From the NCBI RefSeq assembly GCF_020618775.1, contig NZ_JAESVB010000021.1, positions 1-50,195 of the forward strand: 50,195 bases of DNA, in the 5' to 3' direction. This document shows, one piece after another, positions 1-7,485 of the stretch. This DNA comes from Acidisoma silvae. Its GTDB lineage: Bacteria; Pseudomonadota; Alphaproteobacteria; Acetobacterales; Acetobacteraceae. The translations under genes were made by a program, and so were the position numbers. The notes beneath the pieces were generated by a model, which saw only the letters and a program-made list of their open reading frames with translations, made no database searches and was not told where the DNA came from. Numbering within the stretch: the first letter of the stretch is position 1; every line of letters begins with the position of its first letter.

Positions 1-293
1 TAACCATGGAACCGAACGATGCTCAGGCTCGGTTTTTTAACAATGGGAATATTGGCGCCAAATTAGCAGGAAGGTCTTGTTGCGCAATTTGAAACCTCCT
101 GGGTCCGGGATCTCGGTTAAAGAGCCAATTTTCCTGGTTGAAACCTATGCCTTCAGCTAAATCACTGTGGGGCGAAGAAACCGCCATGGCCTGGGCATCT
201 TATCATTTAGCCCCACCTTACGATCGCGTGATCAAATGCTCATGGCTCGTGCGTCTCCGTCTATGCTGCCTCACCATGTGGCTTGTGAGCCTG
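1..293. other. Left-edge region without a supported gene
   Basis: No reading frame here resembles a known protein; the short frames overlap each other on both strands and none has a convincing ribosome binding site. The only structure seen is a small hairpin followed by T residues near the left end, listed separately. The right part is simply the downstream flank of the minus-strand amidohydrolase gene. Confidence 0.5.
10..38 (+). terminator. Possible rho-independent terminator of a gene left of the window
   Basis: AACCGA (10-15) can pair with TCGGTT (29-34) around a 13-base loop, and the right arm runs into six T residues (33-38). This is the layout of a weak intrinsic terminator read on the plus strand. 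The stem is short and the loop large, so the call is tentative. Confidence 0.3.
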
Positions 294-1091
294 TTACGCC
301 AGGGAGAGGGACCGATACAGCGCGGGTCTCCGATCATGAAGATAAGGATCGCCGTGCTCCGCCCCAGGCACCTTACTGCCGATGTCAGCGGTGAGCAGGG
401 CTTCACCCTTCCCCGCGCGTGCCAGATCAGCTCCGTCTGAACCCACGATGCATGAACCCCCTTGATAGTCGAGACCATTCTCAGACCCGCAGAGACCTGC
501 ATAGATGACCATGACATGGTTTTCCAATGCTCGTGCAGGGATCATGAGGCGGGAGACGCGGTCGTTCGTGATGACTTTCGGCAACGCGGTTGGCACGATA
601 AAGAGCTGTGCGCCCGTCAAGGCCAATGCCCTCGCCCACTCTGGAAATTCAACATCATAGCAAACCAGCATGCCCGCCTTCACCCCATCGATCTCGAATG
701 TAGGCGATAGAGCTTCGCCCGCACGGAAACCGCGGATTTCATCGGGGCCGAACAGATGGCACTTCCGGTAGAAATGAAGTTGGCCGGACGGCAGCGCGCA
801 AACCGCAGTATTGTAGATATCCTGGCCCGCGCGTTCCGGCATACCAGCGACGATAGCGATATTCAGCGCTCGTGCCATGGCAGTCAGGGATTGCGTCATA
901 AAGCCATCGCGCGGCTCCGCCATCTGGCTGAGTTGGTCCCAGATTGCGTAGCCTGTTATGCTCATTTCCGGCGCAACAAGCAACCCGCTTCCAACCTGGC
1001 GTGCGGCCGCTGCCGCCTGCTTGATACGTTCGATATTCGCTTGCTTGTCACATGAAGCGGGCTGCATTTGCAGCGCGGAAAAACGCATCAT
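294..1091 (-). CDS. Carbon-nitrogen hydrolase (nitrilase superfamily amidase)
   Basis: A 265-residue cytosolic enzyme of the nitrilase/omega-amidase superfamily, which hydrolyses amide or carbamoyl C-N bonds through a cysteine thioester. The Glu-Lys-Cys triad is visible: Glu42 in APEMSITGY, Lys110 in YRKCHLF and Cys144 in LVCYDVEFPE. The length is normal for single-domain members. Translation can start at either of two adjacent ATGs, preceded by an AGGA stretch. It lies 62 bp downstream of an APC permease on the same strand, with a strong hairpin between them, so the permease probably imports its substrate. Relatives include aliphatic amidases, N-carbamoylputrescine amidase and R-amidases; the substrate cannot be decided from sequence. 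Confidence 0.9.
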   Translation of the reverse strand: MMRFSALQMQPASCDKQANIERIKQAAAAARQVGSGLLVAPEMSITGYAIWDQLSQMAEPRDGFMTQSLTAMARALNIAIVAGMPERAGQDIYNTAVCALPSGQLHFYRKCHLFGPDEIRGFRAGEALSPTFEIDGVKAGMLVCYDVEFPEWARALALTGAQLFIVPTALPKVITNDRVSRLMIPARALENHVMVIYAGLCGSENGLDYQGGSCIVGSDGADLARAGKGEALLTADIGSKVPGAEHGDPYLHDRRPALYRSLSLA

Positions 1092-1113
1092 CTCTATCCT
1101 AAATCAGAAACAC

Positions 1114-1145
1114 CCCGCAGCCCGACTGACGAAACGGGCTGCGGG
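1114..1145 (-). terminator. Strong intercistronic hairpin (attenuator or mRNA stabiliser)
   Basis: CCCGCAGCCCG (1114-1124) and CGGGCTGCGGG (1135-1145) form a perfect 11-bp stem with a 10-base loop, between the permease stop and the amidohydrolase start. No U-rich tract follows on the minus strand, so it need not terminate transcription fully; lowering expression of the downstream gene or protecting the upstream message are equally possible. Confidence 0.6.
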
Positions 1146-1153
1146 TATACGCC

Positions 1154-2563
1154 CTAGTATTCTTCGTCAGCGACGTAGCTACCAATACGCTGGACAAGAT
1201 CAGGTTTCCGCCGTGCCAGGATAATACCGTATAGAATGGCGAGAAGCAGACCGATGGCCACCGCTGTCGGATAGATATTGAACGGCGCCGGCTGGCCCGG
1301 CTGTACAAGGCCCCACAACGGGAAGAGCGTCAGTAATACGCCGAATGCCGGAATAATCGCGTGTCGGATAATACTGAAATCTTCGCGATGAAATCGGATG
1401 ATGTAAACCGGCAAGGCAAGAGTGGTGACAAGATACACCACGATGATCGGAATTGTACCCAAGGTTCCCGTATCACCGAAGATAGTGACAGGGTCGAGGT
1501 TCCAACAAAGTAGCGTAATCAATAGCGCAGTTGCTATGTAGGCCCACATGGCGACATGCGGTGTTTTGTGCTGCGGATGGATCTTGCCAAAGAAGCGCGG
1601 CAGCAGACCTTCGCGCCCTGCGCTGAACAGAATGCGCGCCTGCGAATTGGTGAGACCCAGGAGACAGGAGAAAATGCTCGTTACGCCCGCGAGGTAGGCA
1701 ATGAACAGAAGCGCAGGCGCCGAATGCTTTATCGCGTCGATATAGGGCAACGCTGAATTGCCGATCGCTTTCGCATCATTATGGAACGCAATTTCAGTTG
1801 AATAACCCAGGAAGATGTAGACCAAACCGATGGCGATTGTCCCTGCCACTAGCGCTTTCGGGATATTTCTGCGTGGATCTGCAGTTTCCTCCGCCAAGGT
1901 CGCTGAATTCTCCCAACCTACAAAGGAATAGACTGCCAATGGAAAGCCAAGTCCAATGCCCGCCAGGCCGCCGGATAGATGGGAGGGCATGAAGGGTGCC
2001 AGGCTGAGCGAGCCCCAATTGACGATCAACATTGCAACCGCCCCAATCAGCAGAAGCGCCAATTCGAAATAGAAGAAAATCGCGGCCCAGGTGGTGGAGA
2101 TCTTGACACCGCGGCTTACCAGAAATGCACAAATCCCGGTGGCGAGAATGCTCAGCACCTGCCAGGGGATATTAATGCCCAGAAACAGCTTGATCGTGTC
2201 ATGCGCCCAGCCGCCCGAGATCGCGACAATCGCGGCCGCAGCAACTGCATAGCCAATAACGGTAAAGATGGAAGCGGCGGCACCAGCCGTTGGCCCCAAA
2301 CCCATGCCGATAAAGGTGACGAACGAGCCTGTGCTCGGACGGTATTTTGAGAACTCGGCGAGCGTGTTGCCCAAAAACAGTATGGCAATCATCGCGACGA
2401 TGATCGTGAGGGGGGCTGCCACACCCGCTCCTCCAACAATCAGGCCAAAGCCGAAATAGAAACTGACGGCCGGAGCGATATTTGCAAGCGTGCTTGCCAC
2501 GATCTGCGGTAGCCCAAGCTGATTCCGACTCAGCCGGTCAGCGTTTCTGGGTAAACCTGTCAA
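1154..2563 (-). CDS. APC-family amino acid/amine permease
   Basis: A 469-residue inner-membrane secondary transporter of the amino acid-polyamine-organocation superfamily. It opens with a short polar stretch, then the usual first helix region containing GFGLIVGGAGVAAPLT, and continues as about 12 hydrophobic segments to a polar C-terminal tail. The conserved segment FVGWENSATLAEETADPRRNIP, typical of helix 6 and the following loop in this family, is present near residue 215. The start appears to be TTG at 2563, preceded by an AGAGGA ribosome binding site at normal distance. It is followed by the amidohydrolase and preceded by the XRE-cupin regulator gene, all on one strand. The substrate is unknown; amines, amides or amino acids are plausible. 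Confidence 0.9.
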   Translation of the reverse strand: MTGLPRNADRLSRNQLGLPQIVASTLANIAPAVSFYFGFGLIVGGAGVAAPLTIIVAMIAILFLGNTLAEFSKYRPSTGSFVTFIGMGLGPTAGAAASIFTVIGYAVAAAAIVAISGGWAHDTIKLFLGINIPWQVLSILATGICAFLVSRGVKISTTWAAIFFYFELALLLIGAVAMLIVNWGSLSLAPFMPSHLSGGLAGIGLGFPLAVYSFVGWENSATLAEETADPRRNIPKALVAGTIAIGLVYIFLGYSTEIAFHNDAKAIGNSALPYIDAIKHSAPALLFIAYLAGVTSIFSCLLGLTNSQARILFSAGREGLLPRFFGKIHPQHKTPHVAMWAYIATALLITLLCWNLDPVTIFGDTGTLGTIPIIVVYLVTTLALPVYIIRFHREDFSIIRHAIIPAFGVLLTLFPLWGLVQPGQPAPFNIYPTAVAIGLLLAILYGIILARRKPDLVQRIGSYVADEEY

Positions 2564-2738
2564 GATAAGTTCCTCTCTGATCGCTGCTGGTCCGCGTGTT
2601 TCTTAGGCAGACCAAAAGACTAATGGCGCAACATTTTCTTATTATTGGTGTGCTAGCTTTGACCTCGAACGGTCATAAAAGCATATTCTACGGATCAAAT
2701 TCGGCTCAAAGCAGGTGTGGTTAGAATAGTTTCCAAGA
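2564..2738 (-). promoter_or_regulatory. AT-rich leader of the permease-amidase unit
   Basis: This 175-bp spacer separates the XRE-cupin stop from the permease TTG start. It is clearly richer in A and T than the flanking genes and most likely holds the promoter of the permease-amidase unit. No single -35/-10 pair stands out enough to assign. Confidence 0.35.
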
Positions 2739-3287
2739 CTAGTATGTTGGTGGTGTCACGGCACTTAAAATTTCAGCCGGCTCGTCACCTATATTGGTAA
2801 AGCGATGGGGTTGGCTGCTGTCGAAATAATAGCCATCACCTGCACGAAGAACGCTCGTTTGCCCCCCGACCGAGATTTCAAGACTGCCCTCGAGGATCAT
2901 GCCAGCCTCTTGCGCAGAATGGTGAAAGGCGTTCCCCGTATGCGCACCCGGCGCATATGTTTCGTGCAACATCAATATCTGCCGATTGGGATGGTCAATC
3001 CCAATCATGCGATATGAGATCGAGTTGACGTTGCCAATCTCGACAAACTCTTCAGCTCTATAGAACGATTTGGATGGCATTTTTGACTGAAGATCGGAAA
3101 AAAACCCTGTCAATGTTGTACCCAGTGCATCCAGAATGGCACCCAATGTCTCTATCGACGGACTCATGCGATTGCGTTCGATCAGCGAAATCGAAGAGTG
3201 AGAAACGCCAGAGCGCGCGGCAAGCTCCCGCATACCGAGGTTCCGGCGGCCGCGCAGTTCCCTGAGCTTTTCTCCGATTTGAGGCAT
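2739..3287 (-). CDS. XRE-family regulator with C-terminal cupin domain
   Basis: A 182-residue transcription regulator. Residues about 5-60 are a Cro/CI-type helix-turn-helix (LRELRGRRNLGMRELAARSG, then SISLIERNRMSPS), and residues about 100-178 form a small beta-barrel cupin with the AGDGYYFDSSQPHRFTN signature. This is the PuuR-like architecture in which the cupin senses a small molecule, often an amine, amino acid or sulfonate. It is divergent from the HisD-family gene and lies upstream of the permease-amidase pair on its own strand, so it is the natural local regulator of all three. A perfect inverted repeat lies just upstream of its start. No strong Shine-Dalgarno precedes the ATG. Confidence 0.9.
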   Translation of the reverse strand: MPQIGEKLRELRGRRNLGMRELAARSGVSHSSISLIERNRMSPSIETLGAILDALGTTLTGFFSDLQSKMPSKSFYRAEEFVEIGNVNSISYRMIGIDHPNRQILMLHETYAPGAHTGNAFHHSAQEAGMILEGSLEISVGGQTSVLRAGDGYYFDSSQPHRFTNIGDEPAEILSAVTPPTY

Positions 3288-3297
3288 GGCATTTGAT

Positions 3298-3314
3298 GGG
3301 CTTCCGTGAAGCCC
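3298..3314. promoter_or_regulatory. Candidate operator of the XRE-cupin regulator
   Basis: GGGCTTC-CGT-GAAGCCC is a perfect 7-bp inverted repeat with a 3-base spacer, 11 bp upstream of the XRE-cupin start and inside the 134-bp divergent intergenic region shared with the HisD-family gene. Position and symmetry fit an operator for a dimeric XRE protein; a hairpin in the leader RNA is the alternative. Confidence 0.5.
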
Positions 3315-3421
3315 CCTCCCGTCCTGATGGTGAGAATACTAGACTAGCGTCTTTTTCTGGATTGTGAAGCGCCCCGGCTTGGCTGATGACAGTGAGCGTC
3401 CTGCCCAAAGGGAGTTCTCAA

Positions 3422-4714
3422 ATGACAAATCGTGTTGTGCAGCTGCCGCATGGTGTCCGCTATATCAAATCGCCCATCCGCAATACGATGGCGGACAATC
3501 AGGCCATCGAAGCCAAGGTTAAGGACATCATTGTATCTGTCCGCGCTGAAAAGGATGAAGCCATCCGGCGCCTCTCCCTGCAATTTGACGGATTGTCGCT
3601 GCAAGACACCGAAGTGAGCCTGGGCGAGCGGGAAGCGGCGGTCGCCAATCTCGATCCGCAAACGCGGCGGGATACGGAATTCGCCATTGGCAATGTCCGC
3701 CGCTTCGCGGAGGCGCAGTTGGGCACGATGACCGGTCTTGAGGTGGAAATCCTGCCGGGCGTTCATCTCGGCCATCGCGTCATTCCCATTCAAAGGGTCG
3801 GTGCCTATGTCCCAGGCGGCCGCTACCCTCTTCTCTCCGCGCCGGTGATGACGATTGTGCCTGCAAAGGTTGCGGGTTGCCGCGAAGTGATTGTGTGCCT
3901 GCCACCTACGGCCAACCCGGCGGTCATCGCGGCCTGCCACCTGGCCGGTGCCACGCGCATTTTTCGCGTGGGTGGGGCGCAGGCGATTGCCGCCCTTGCC
4001 TACGGAACCGAAACCGTTCCGGCGGTCGATAAAATAGTAGGCCCCGGCAATGCCTATGTGAATGAGGCAAAACGACAGGTCTTCGGCCCCGTCGGTATCG
4101 ATCAATTGGCCGGCCCATCAGAGATTTTTGTGGTGGCAGACGCTACCGGCGATGCACGCATGATTGCCACAGACATGCTGGCGCAGGCTGAACATGACGT
4201 GCGGACAAGGGTGGGCCTGATCACCACGGATCACGCACTGGCTAAAGCCGTTGAGCAGGAAGTCACGGCGCAACTAGCGACACTTTCTACGGCAGACGTC
4301 GCGGGTCAGGCTTGGCAAGACTATGGCGAAATTACCCTATGCGATTCCGAAGAAGCCATGATCGGATATTCGGATAGTGTCGCCGCTGAACATCTGCAAG
4401 TCCACACGGCTGATCCCCACGCAACCGCCCAGAAGCTACAGAACTATGGTTCGCTTTTCGTCGGGCCGTTGGCGAGCGTGGTATATTCCGACAAATGCAG
4501 TGGCACGAACCACACGCTGCCCACCATGGGCGCAGGCCGATACACGGGCGGCCTGTGGGTTGGTTCCTTCGTCAAGACCTGCACGCATCAGTGGATGGAG
4601 GAAAAGGGCGTTGCGACCGTAGCGCCACCCGCGATGCGGCAGAGCGCATCTGAAGGGCTTGAAGGGCACCGGCGCGCCGCCGCAATTAGATTGTCATTGG
4701 AGCCACTAAGCTGA
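3422..4714 (+). CDS. hisD: Histidinol dehydrogenase-family protein, HpsN-like catabolic paralogue
   Basis: A 430-residue cytosolic zinc- and NAD-dependent dehydrogenase. Family residues are all visible: the zinc-binding Gln and His in LAQAEHD (about residue 253), the catalytic Glu-His pair in AAEHLQVHT (about 322), the Asp of SDKCSGTNHTLPT (about 356) and the distal His in EGLEGHRRAA (about 413). The ATG at 3422 is preferred over an upstream in-frame ATG because GGGAG sits correctly before it. It is not in a his operon but is divergent from an XRE-cupin gene and next to a permease and amidase. From memory, the C-terminal segment around GLWVGSFVKTCTHQW resembles the sulfopropanediol dehydrogenase HpsN subgroup more than biosynthetic HisD; this is an inference. 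Confidence 0.85.
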   Translation: MTNRVVQLPHGVRYIKSPIRNTMADNQAIEAKVKDIIVSVRAEKDEAIRRLSLQFDGLSLQDTEVSLGEREAAVANLDPQTRRDTEFAIGNVRRFAEAQLGTMTGLEVEILPGVHLGHRVIPIQRVGAYVPGGRYPLLSAPVMTIVPAKVAGCREVIVCLPPTANPAVIAACHLAGATRIFRVGGAQAIAALAYGTETVPAVDKIVGPGNAYVNEAKRQVFGPVGIDQLAGPSEIFVVADATGDARMIATDMLAQAEHDVRTRVGLITTDHALAKAVEQEVTAQLATLSTADVAGQAWQDYGEITLCDSEEAMIGYSDSVAAEHLQVHTADPHATAQKLQNYGSLFVGPLASVVYSDKCSGTNHTLPTMGAGRYTGGLWVGSFVKTCTHQWMEEKGVATVAPPAMRQSASEGLEGHRRAAAIRLSLEPLS

Positions 4715-4721
4715 TCGACTA

Positions 4722-4752
4722 GCGGCGGTCATTCAGCACCTCCGCGGGTTTT
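4722..4752 (+). terminator. Probable rho-independent terminator after the HisD-family gene
   Basis: GCGGCGGT (4722-4729) pairs with ACCTCCGC (4738-4745) with one mismatch and an 8-base loop, followed closely by TTTT (4749-4752). It begins 8 bp after the HisD-family stop codon. Confidence 0.4.
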
Positions 4753-4754
4753 CC

Positions 4755-4979
4755 TTAATCTGTAGGCAGATGCAGTGGCAACATACGAGCCCGCAGGAAA
4801 TCTGTGTTGGCGCGCCCATACAAAGAGCGCTTCACCGTCTTCAGTCGATTGATCTGGCCTTCGACTTGGCGATTGCACCATCTCTCAGAAATGGCGTTGC
4901 GAGCTGCGGCCATGTCATTGCGCAAAGTCAAAACGGAGTGGCGTATGGCCAAAAAATTCCCCGAATGATTTTGATTCAT
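4755..4979 (-). pseudogene. ISL3-family transposase, C-terminal fragment
   Basis: The minus-strand frame encodes the characteristic C-terminus of ISL3-type transposases: a diverged WSNGQVEGQ-like segment (WCNRQVEGQ), then INRLKTVKRSLYGR and a closing LRARMLP. Only the last 60-70 residues of a roughly 400-500-residue transposase remain, and no matching N-terminal zinc-finger or DDE core is seen upstream (higher coordinates). It is therefore a decayed IS remnant. Neither terminal inverted repeats nor target duplications were recognised. It marks a past insertion between the catabolic HisD unit and the next block of genes. Confidence 0.75.
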
Positions 4980-5353
4980 AAATGGCTTTTCATCAAAAGT
5001 GAGGAAGTCCTCATTTTCCTTGCATGTGAGAATGCGCTGAGGTCCGTTTTCACGTTGCGGGCAGCGAAATTTGAGAATGGCGAGGATTCTGAAAGTTCGT
5101 CCAACGCAACAGAGATGCCGCAGCTCGTGTCTGGCACTATATGACTAACATCCCTTTTATATCGGTGATTCGGCAACTATCTACTTTCTATGTCGAAAGC
5201 CAAGCAGCTTTAGACAACCTGACAACGCCGACCTGAGCCTTAGCTTGCAGCTTTCTAGGCTTACTTCTTAACAAAACTAAAGGAAAATTGCCCATCTCGG
5301 ATATAGCGTTCAGCGGGCACGGCCAGGGTTGGCGCTGTAAGGTTTTATTTCAG
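4980..5353. other. Gene-free spacer after the ISL3 remnant
   Basis: About 370 bp in which no supported gene is found. A 66-codon minus-strand frame (4976-5176) overlaps the IS remnant but resembles nothing known. The part near 5240-5340 is AT-rich and non-coding in appearance. Confidence 0.4.
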
Positions 5354-5662
5354 TTATCTGAGGCATCTGTCCCGGCTTCTGCGCCGCCGCCTGAGCAAGA
5401 GATGACCGGTCAGGACGATGGTCCATAGGATGAGGGCGATTTCGGCTATTGGTAGAGTGAAAATCATCAACCAGAGGCCCATTCCCAGCGTGTAGAGGGT
5501 TGCCCCATAGTCATGCCCGTGAATCAAGCAGCTTCGGGGCTCGGCTTCATTCAGTGTGCAACCTACGCCGTTCGCTATGACGCTTCCAAGGATCACGGAG
5601 GCAAAAGGCGCAACCGCGAAAAGGATGATCAATACCAACGCGGTAATATAATATCGCTTCAC
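5354..5662 (-). CDS. Small two-helix inner-membrane protein of unknown function
   Basis: A 102-residue protein with a hydrophobic segment at about residues 6-30 and another at about 58-90, separated by a polar loop holding two cysteines (GVGCTLNE and RSCLIHGHDYG) that could form a disulfide in the periplasm. A basic tail (RRRRRRS) follows the second helix, placing both ends on the cytoplasmic side by the positive-inside rule. The loop pattern with GCxLNE and a later C-x-x-x-G-x-D resembles a recurrent family of small proteobacterial membrane proteins with no assigned role. The apparent start is GTG at 5662. No neighbour gives a functional clue. Confidence 0.6.
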   Translation of the reverse strand: MKRYYITALVLIILFAVAPFASVILGSVIANGVGCTLNEAEPRSCLIHGHDYGATLYTLGMGLWLMIFTLPIAEIALILWTIVLTGHLLLRRRRRSRDRCLR

Positions 5663-5753
5663 CGGCCGTCACTGCGCCAAACCATGAAAAGGACATACCC
5701 CGACAGCGGAGACCCGAGCCGCAGGGACCACGTACCGGATCGGCTTGCGTGTA

Positions 5754-6611
5754 TCACTTCGAAGATTCTGAATGTGGAAAATGCGGGTCCATGAGGCATG
5801 CTTTCAGCCAAGAAGGCTGATCATCGCTCATGGAATCCATCGCCTCAGCATCCAACTGAGGTAGCGACTGCGGGAAGGCTGTCCCGCTCGTAGCTTCGGG
5901 ATGGAGGTTCCAGTTGGCCCCGGCACCGGTATCGTCGTCTCCGCAGTCATCGTCCGCGCAGGTCGCGACAAGCTTCGGCTTTCCCTCGATGACGTCGGCA
6001 ACACTGCCGGAGGAATATGTGCGATACGTCGCCCAATCCAACCCCTGACTACAGACGCGATTATCATTCTGAACATGATGCGTGGCGTAGCATTGATACT
6101 CGCGACTATTGCCGGAACTGTCATCTGGGAAAAACTCACAGGACGTGTCATAGCCGGCAAAAGGACCGCCCGTGAACTGCGCGACAAACCGCTGTTGTCT
6201 CAACGCCATCTGGATCAGGACGGGTTGCATCGACGCATCTTTCGACTTTTGGGTGAGGACGCCAGTACGATCCTTGATCGCATCCATTATGAGCTTAGCC
6301 TGCACGACTTTTGAAAGGACTTCACCGGTTTGCCCATCAGTGGCTTTGTCCAAGTCGCCAAAAGTTTTATCTCGCGCGCTGATCCAGCGTTTCTGGCTGG
6401 CGACCAGCATGGCGTGGATCTCCGGGTCCGGCGCTGCCTTCAGGATCGCGATATAGGCCCGGTTCATCGCCGTATCGGCATGCAGGATCGCCTGGCTGCC
6501 ACAGATCGTGTGTTCGATTGGGCTCGTGGCGTGAGCACAATTGATCGCGTGCGCGGCGGATGGGAGCGTCGCCACTGCCATCATGGTAACTGCAATCAAA
6601 TGGCCTCTCAT
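5754..6611 (-). CDS. Exported protein with LprI-like (DUF1311) N-terminal domain
   Basis: A 285-residue secreted protein. The ATG at 6611 is chosen because AAGGGAG precedes it at good distance and it begins a clean signal peptide (cleavage expected after SAAHA, about residue 22); a longer upstream frame lacks these. Residues about 24-100 carry the LprI/DUF1311 pattern: INCAHATSPIEHTICGSQ, then a helical stretch with AMNRAYIAIL and SQKRWISARD. In LprI this domain inhibits lysozyme. The C-terminal 180 residues contain several cysteines (for example CADDDCGDDD) and are not recognised. It probably acts in the periplasm or outside the cell; lysozyme inhibition is only a family hint. Confidence 0.75.
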   Translation of the reverse strand: MRGHLIAVTMMAVATLPSAAHAINCAHATSPIEHTICGSQAILHADTAMNRAYIAILKAAPDPEIHAMLVASQKRWISARDKTFGDLDKATDGQTGEVLSKVVQAKLIMDAIKDRTGVLTQKSKDASMQPVLIQMALRQQRFVAQFTGGPFAGYDTSCEFFPDDSSGNSREYQCYATHHVQNDNRVCSQGLDWATYRTYSSGSVADVIEGKPKLVATCADDDCGDDDTGAGANWNLHPEATSGTAFPQSLPQLDAEAMDSMSDDQPSWLKACLMDPHFPHSESSK

Positions 6612-6832
6612 GGCATAATCTCCCTTGCGAATTGACCTGACACATCTACCCCATTCCCGCACGACGAGCCGACCCTCGCTTTAGTGATGTTCGTGCGCCC
6701 TTGCGCGAGGGTGATGGCGGTTATGAGACCGGGCGCCCCCGCTTGCCGCCACGATGCCGGGCATCCCATCATCGCGCACGATCTGGCCAGTGAAACGATC
6801 GCCAGTCCCTTAGCGGGCAAAGCAACTGACCA

Positions 6833-7378
6833 TCACGGCCGAATTACTAAAGGGTCGCCCGGGGGAATTTGTTCGATACCCTGAAGATCGTAGCCGTCTT
6901 GTTGTGATCCGCTGAAGACTGGCCCCTGACATTTGAGGGTGAAGCGCTGCCAGTCGTAGCTTGTTACTATCTGATGAAACTGGGTGTCGATAGCGCGGTT
7001 TACATGTCCAATTTCAGCCTCGTAGACAGCCTGTTGGCCCGGTCCACGGTCAACGCCTTTTGTCGAAAGGATGGTTTGATGGGTGTCTCCCTGCCGAGTC
7101 ACTATAGGTTTGGGCATAGCCATTGCCGCCTGTTCTTTATATGTCGCATCAAGATAGCCTAAACAGCCGGCGAAGTTTGGGAACGGCCCTGCTGTGAGCG
7201 GCATGGGCGGTAACGATCCGCTAGCGAACGCTACGCAGGCCGGGTGGAGCTCCAAAACCACGGCTAATAGCAACAGCAAAATCTTCAATCTACCTGCACG
7301 AGCGGCAGCACGTAAGGCATACACGTCACGTAAGGTGAGACAGTACCACCAGCATTGGTAATGCCTATGTTCTATCAC
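6833..7378 (-). CDS. Putative exported protein of unknown function
   Basis: Up to 181 residues, not recognised. A hydrophobic segment (LKILLLLLAVVLELHPACVAF) near residues 31-51 looks like a signal peptide, so the true start is probably not the GTG at 7378 but a later alternative codon such as the TTG near 7288; this is uncertain. The mature part has two cysteines (FAGCLGYLDATYK and LKCQGPVF) that could pair, and a C-x-G-Y-L-D-A-T-Y motif like those in lysozyme-inhibitor-type proteins. It lies upstream of the LprI-like gene on the same strand with a 221-bp gap, and both are small cysteine-containing exported proteins, so they may work together; this is inference. Confidence 0.5.
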   Translation of the reverse strand: MIEHRHYQCWWYCLTLRDVYALRAAARAGRLKILLLLLAVVLELHPACVAFASGSLPPMPLTAGPFPNFAGCLGYLDATYKEQAAMAMPKPIVTRQGDTHQTILSTKGVDRGPGQQAVYEAEIGHVNRAIDTQFHQIVTSYDWQRFTLKCQGPVFSGSQQDGYDLQGIEQIPPGDPLVIRP

Positions 7379-7485
7379 AATGAGAGTTTCCCTTAGACTT
7401 AAACTGAAGATTTTGCGAAGTCTGCGACGGCTATAAACTTAGCTGTGGCGAGTGAGAAAATAAAAGCTAAGCCGTCATTTGTCCA

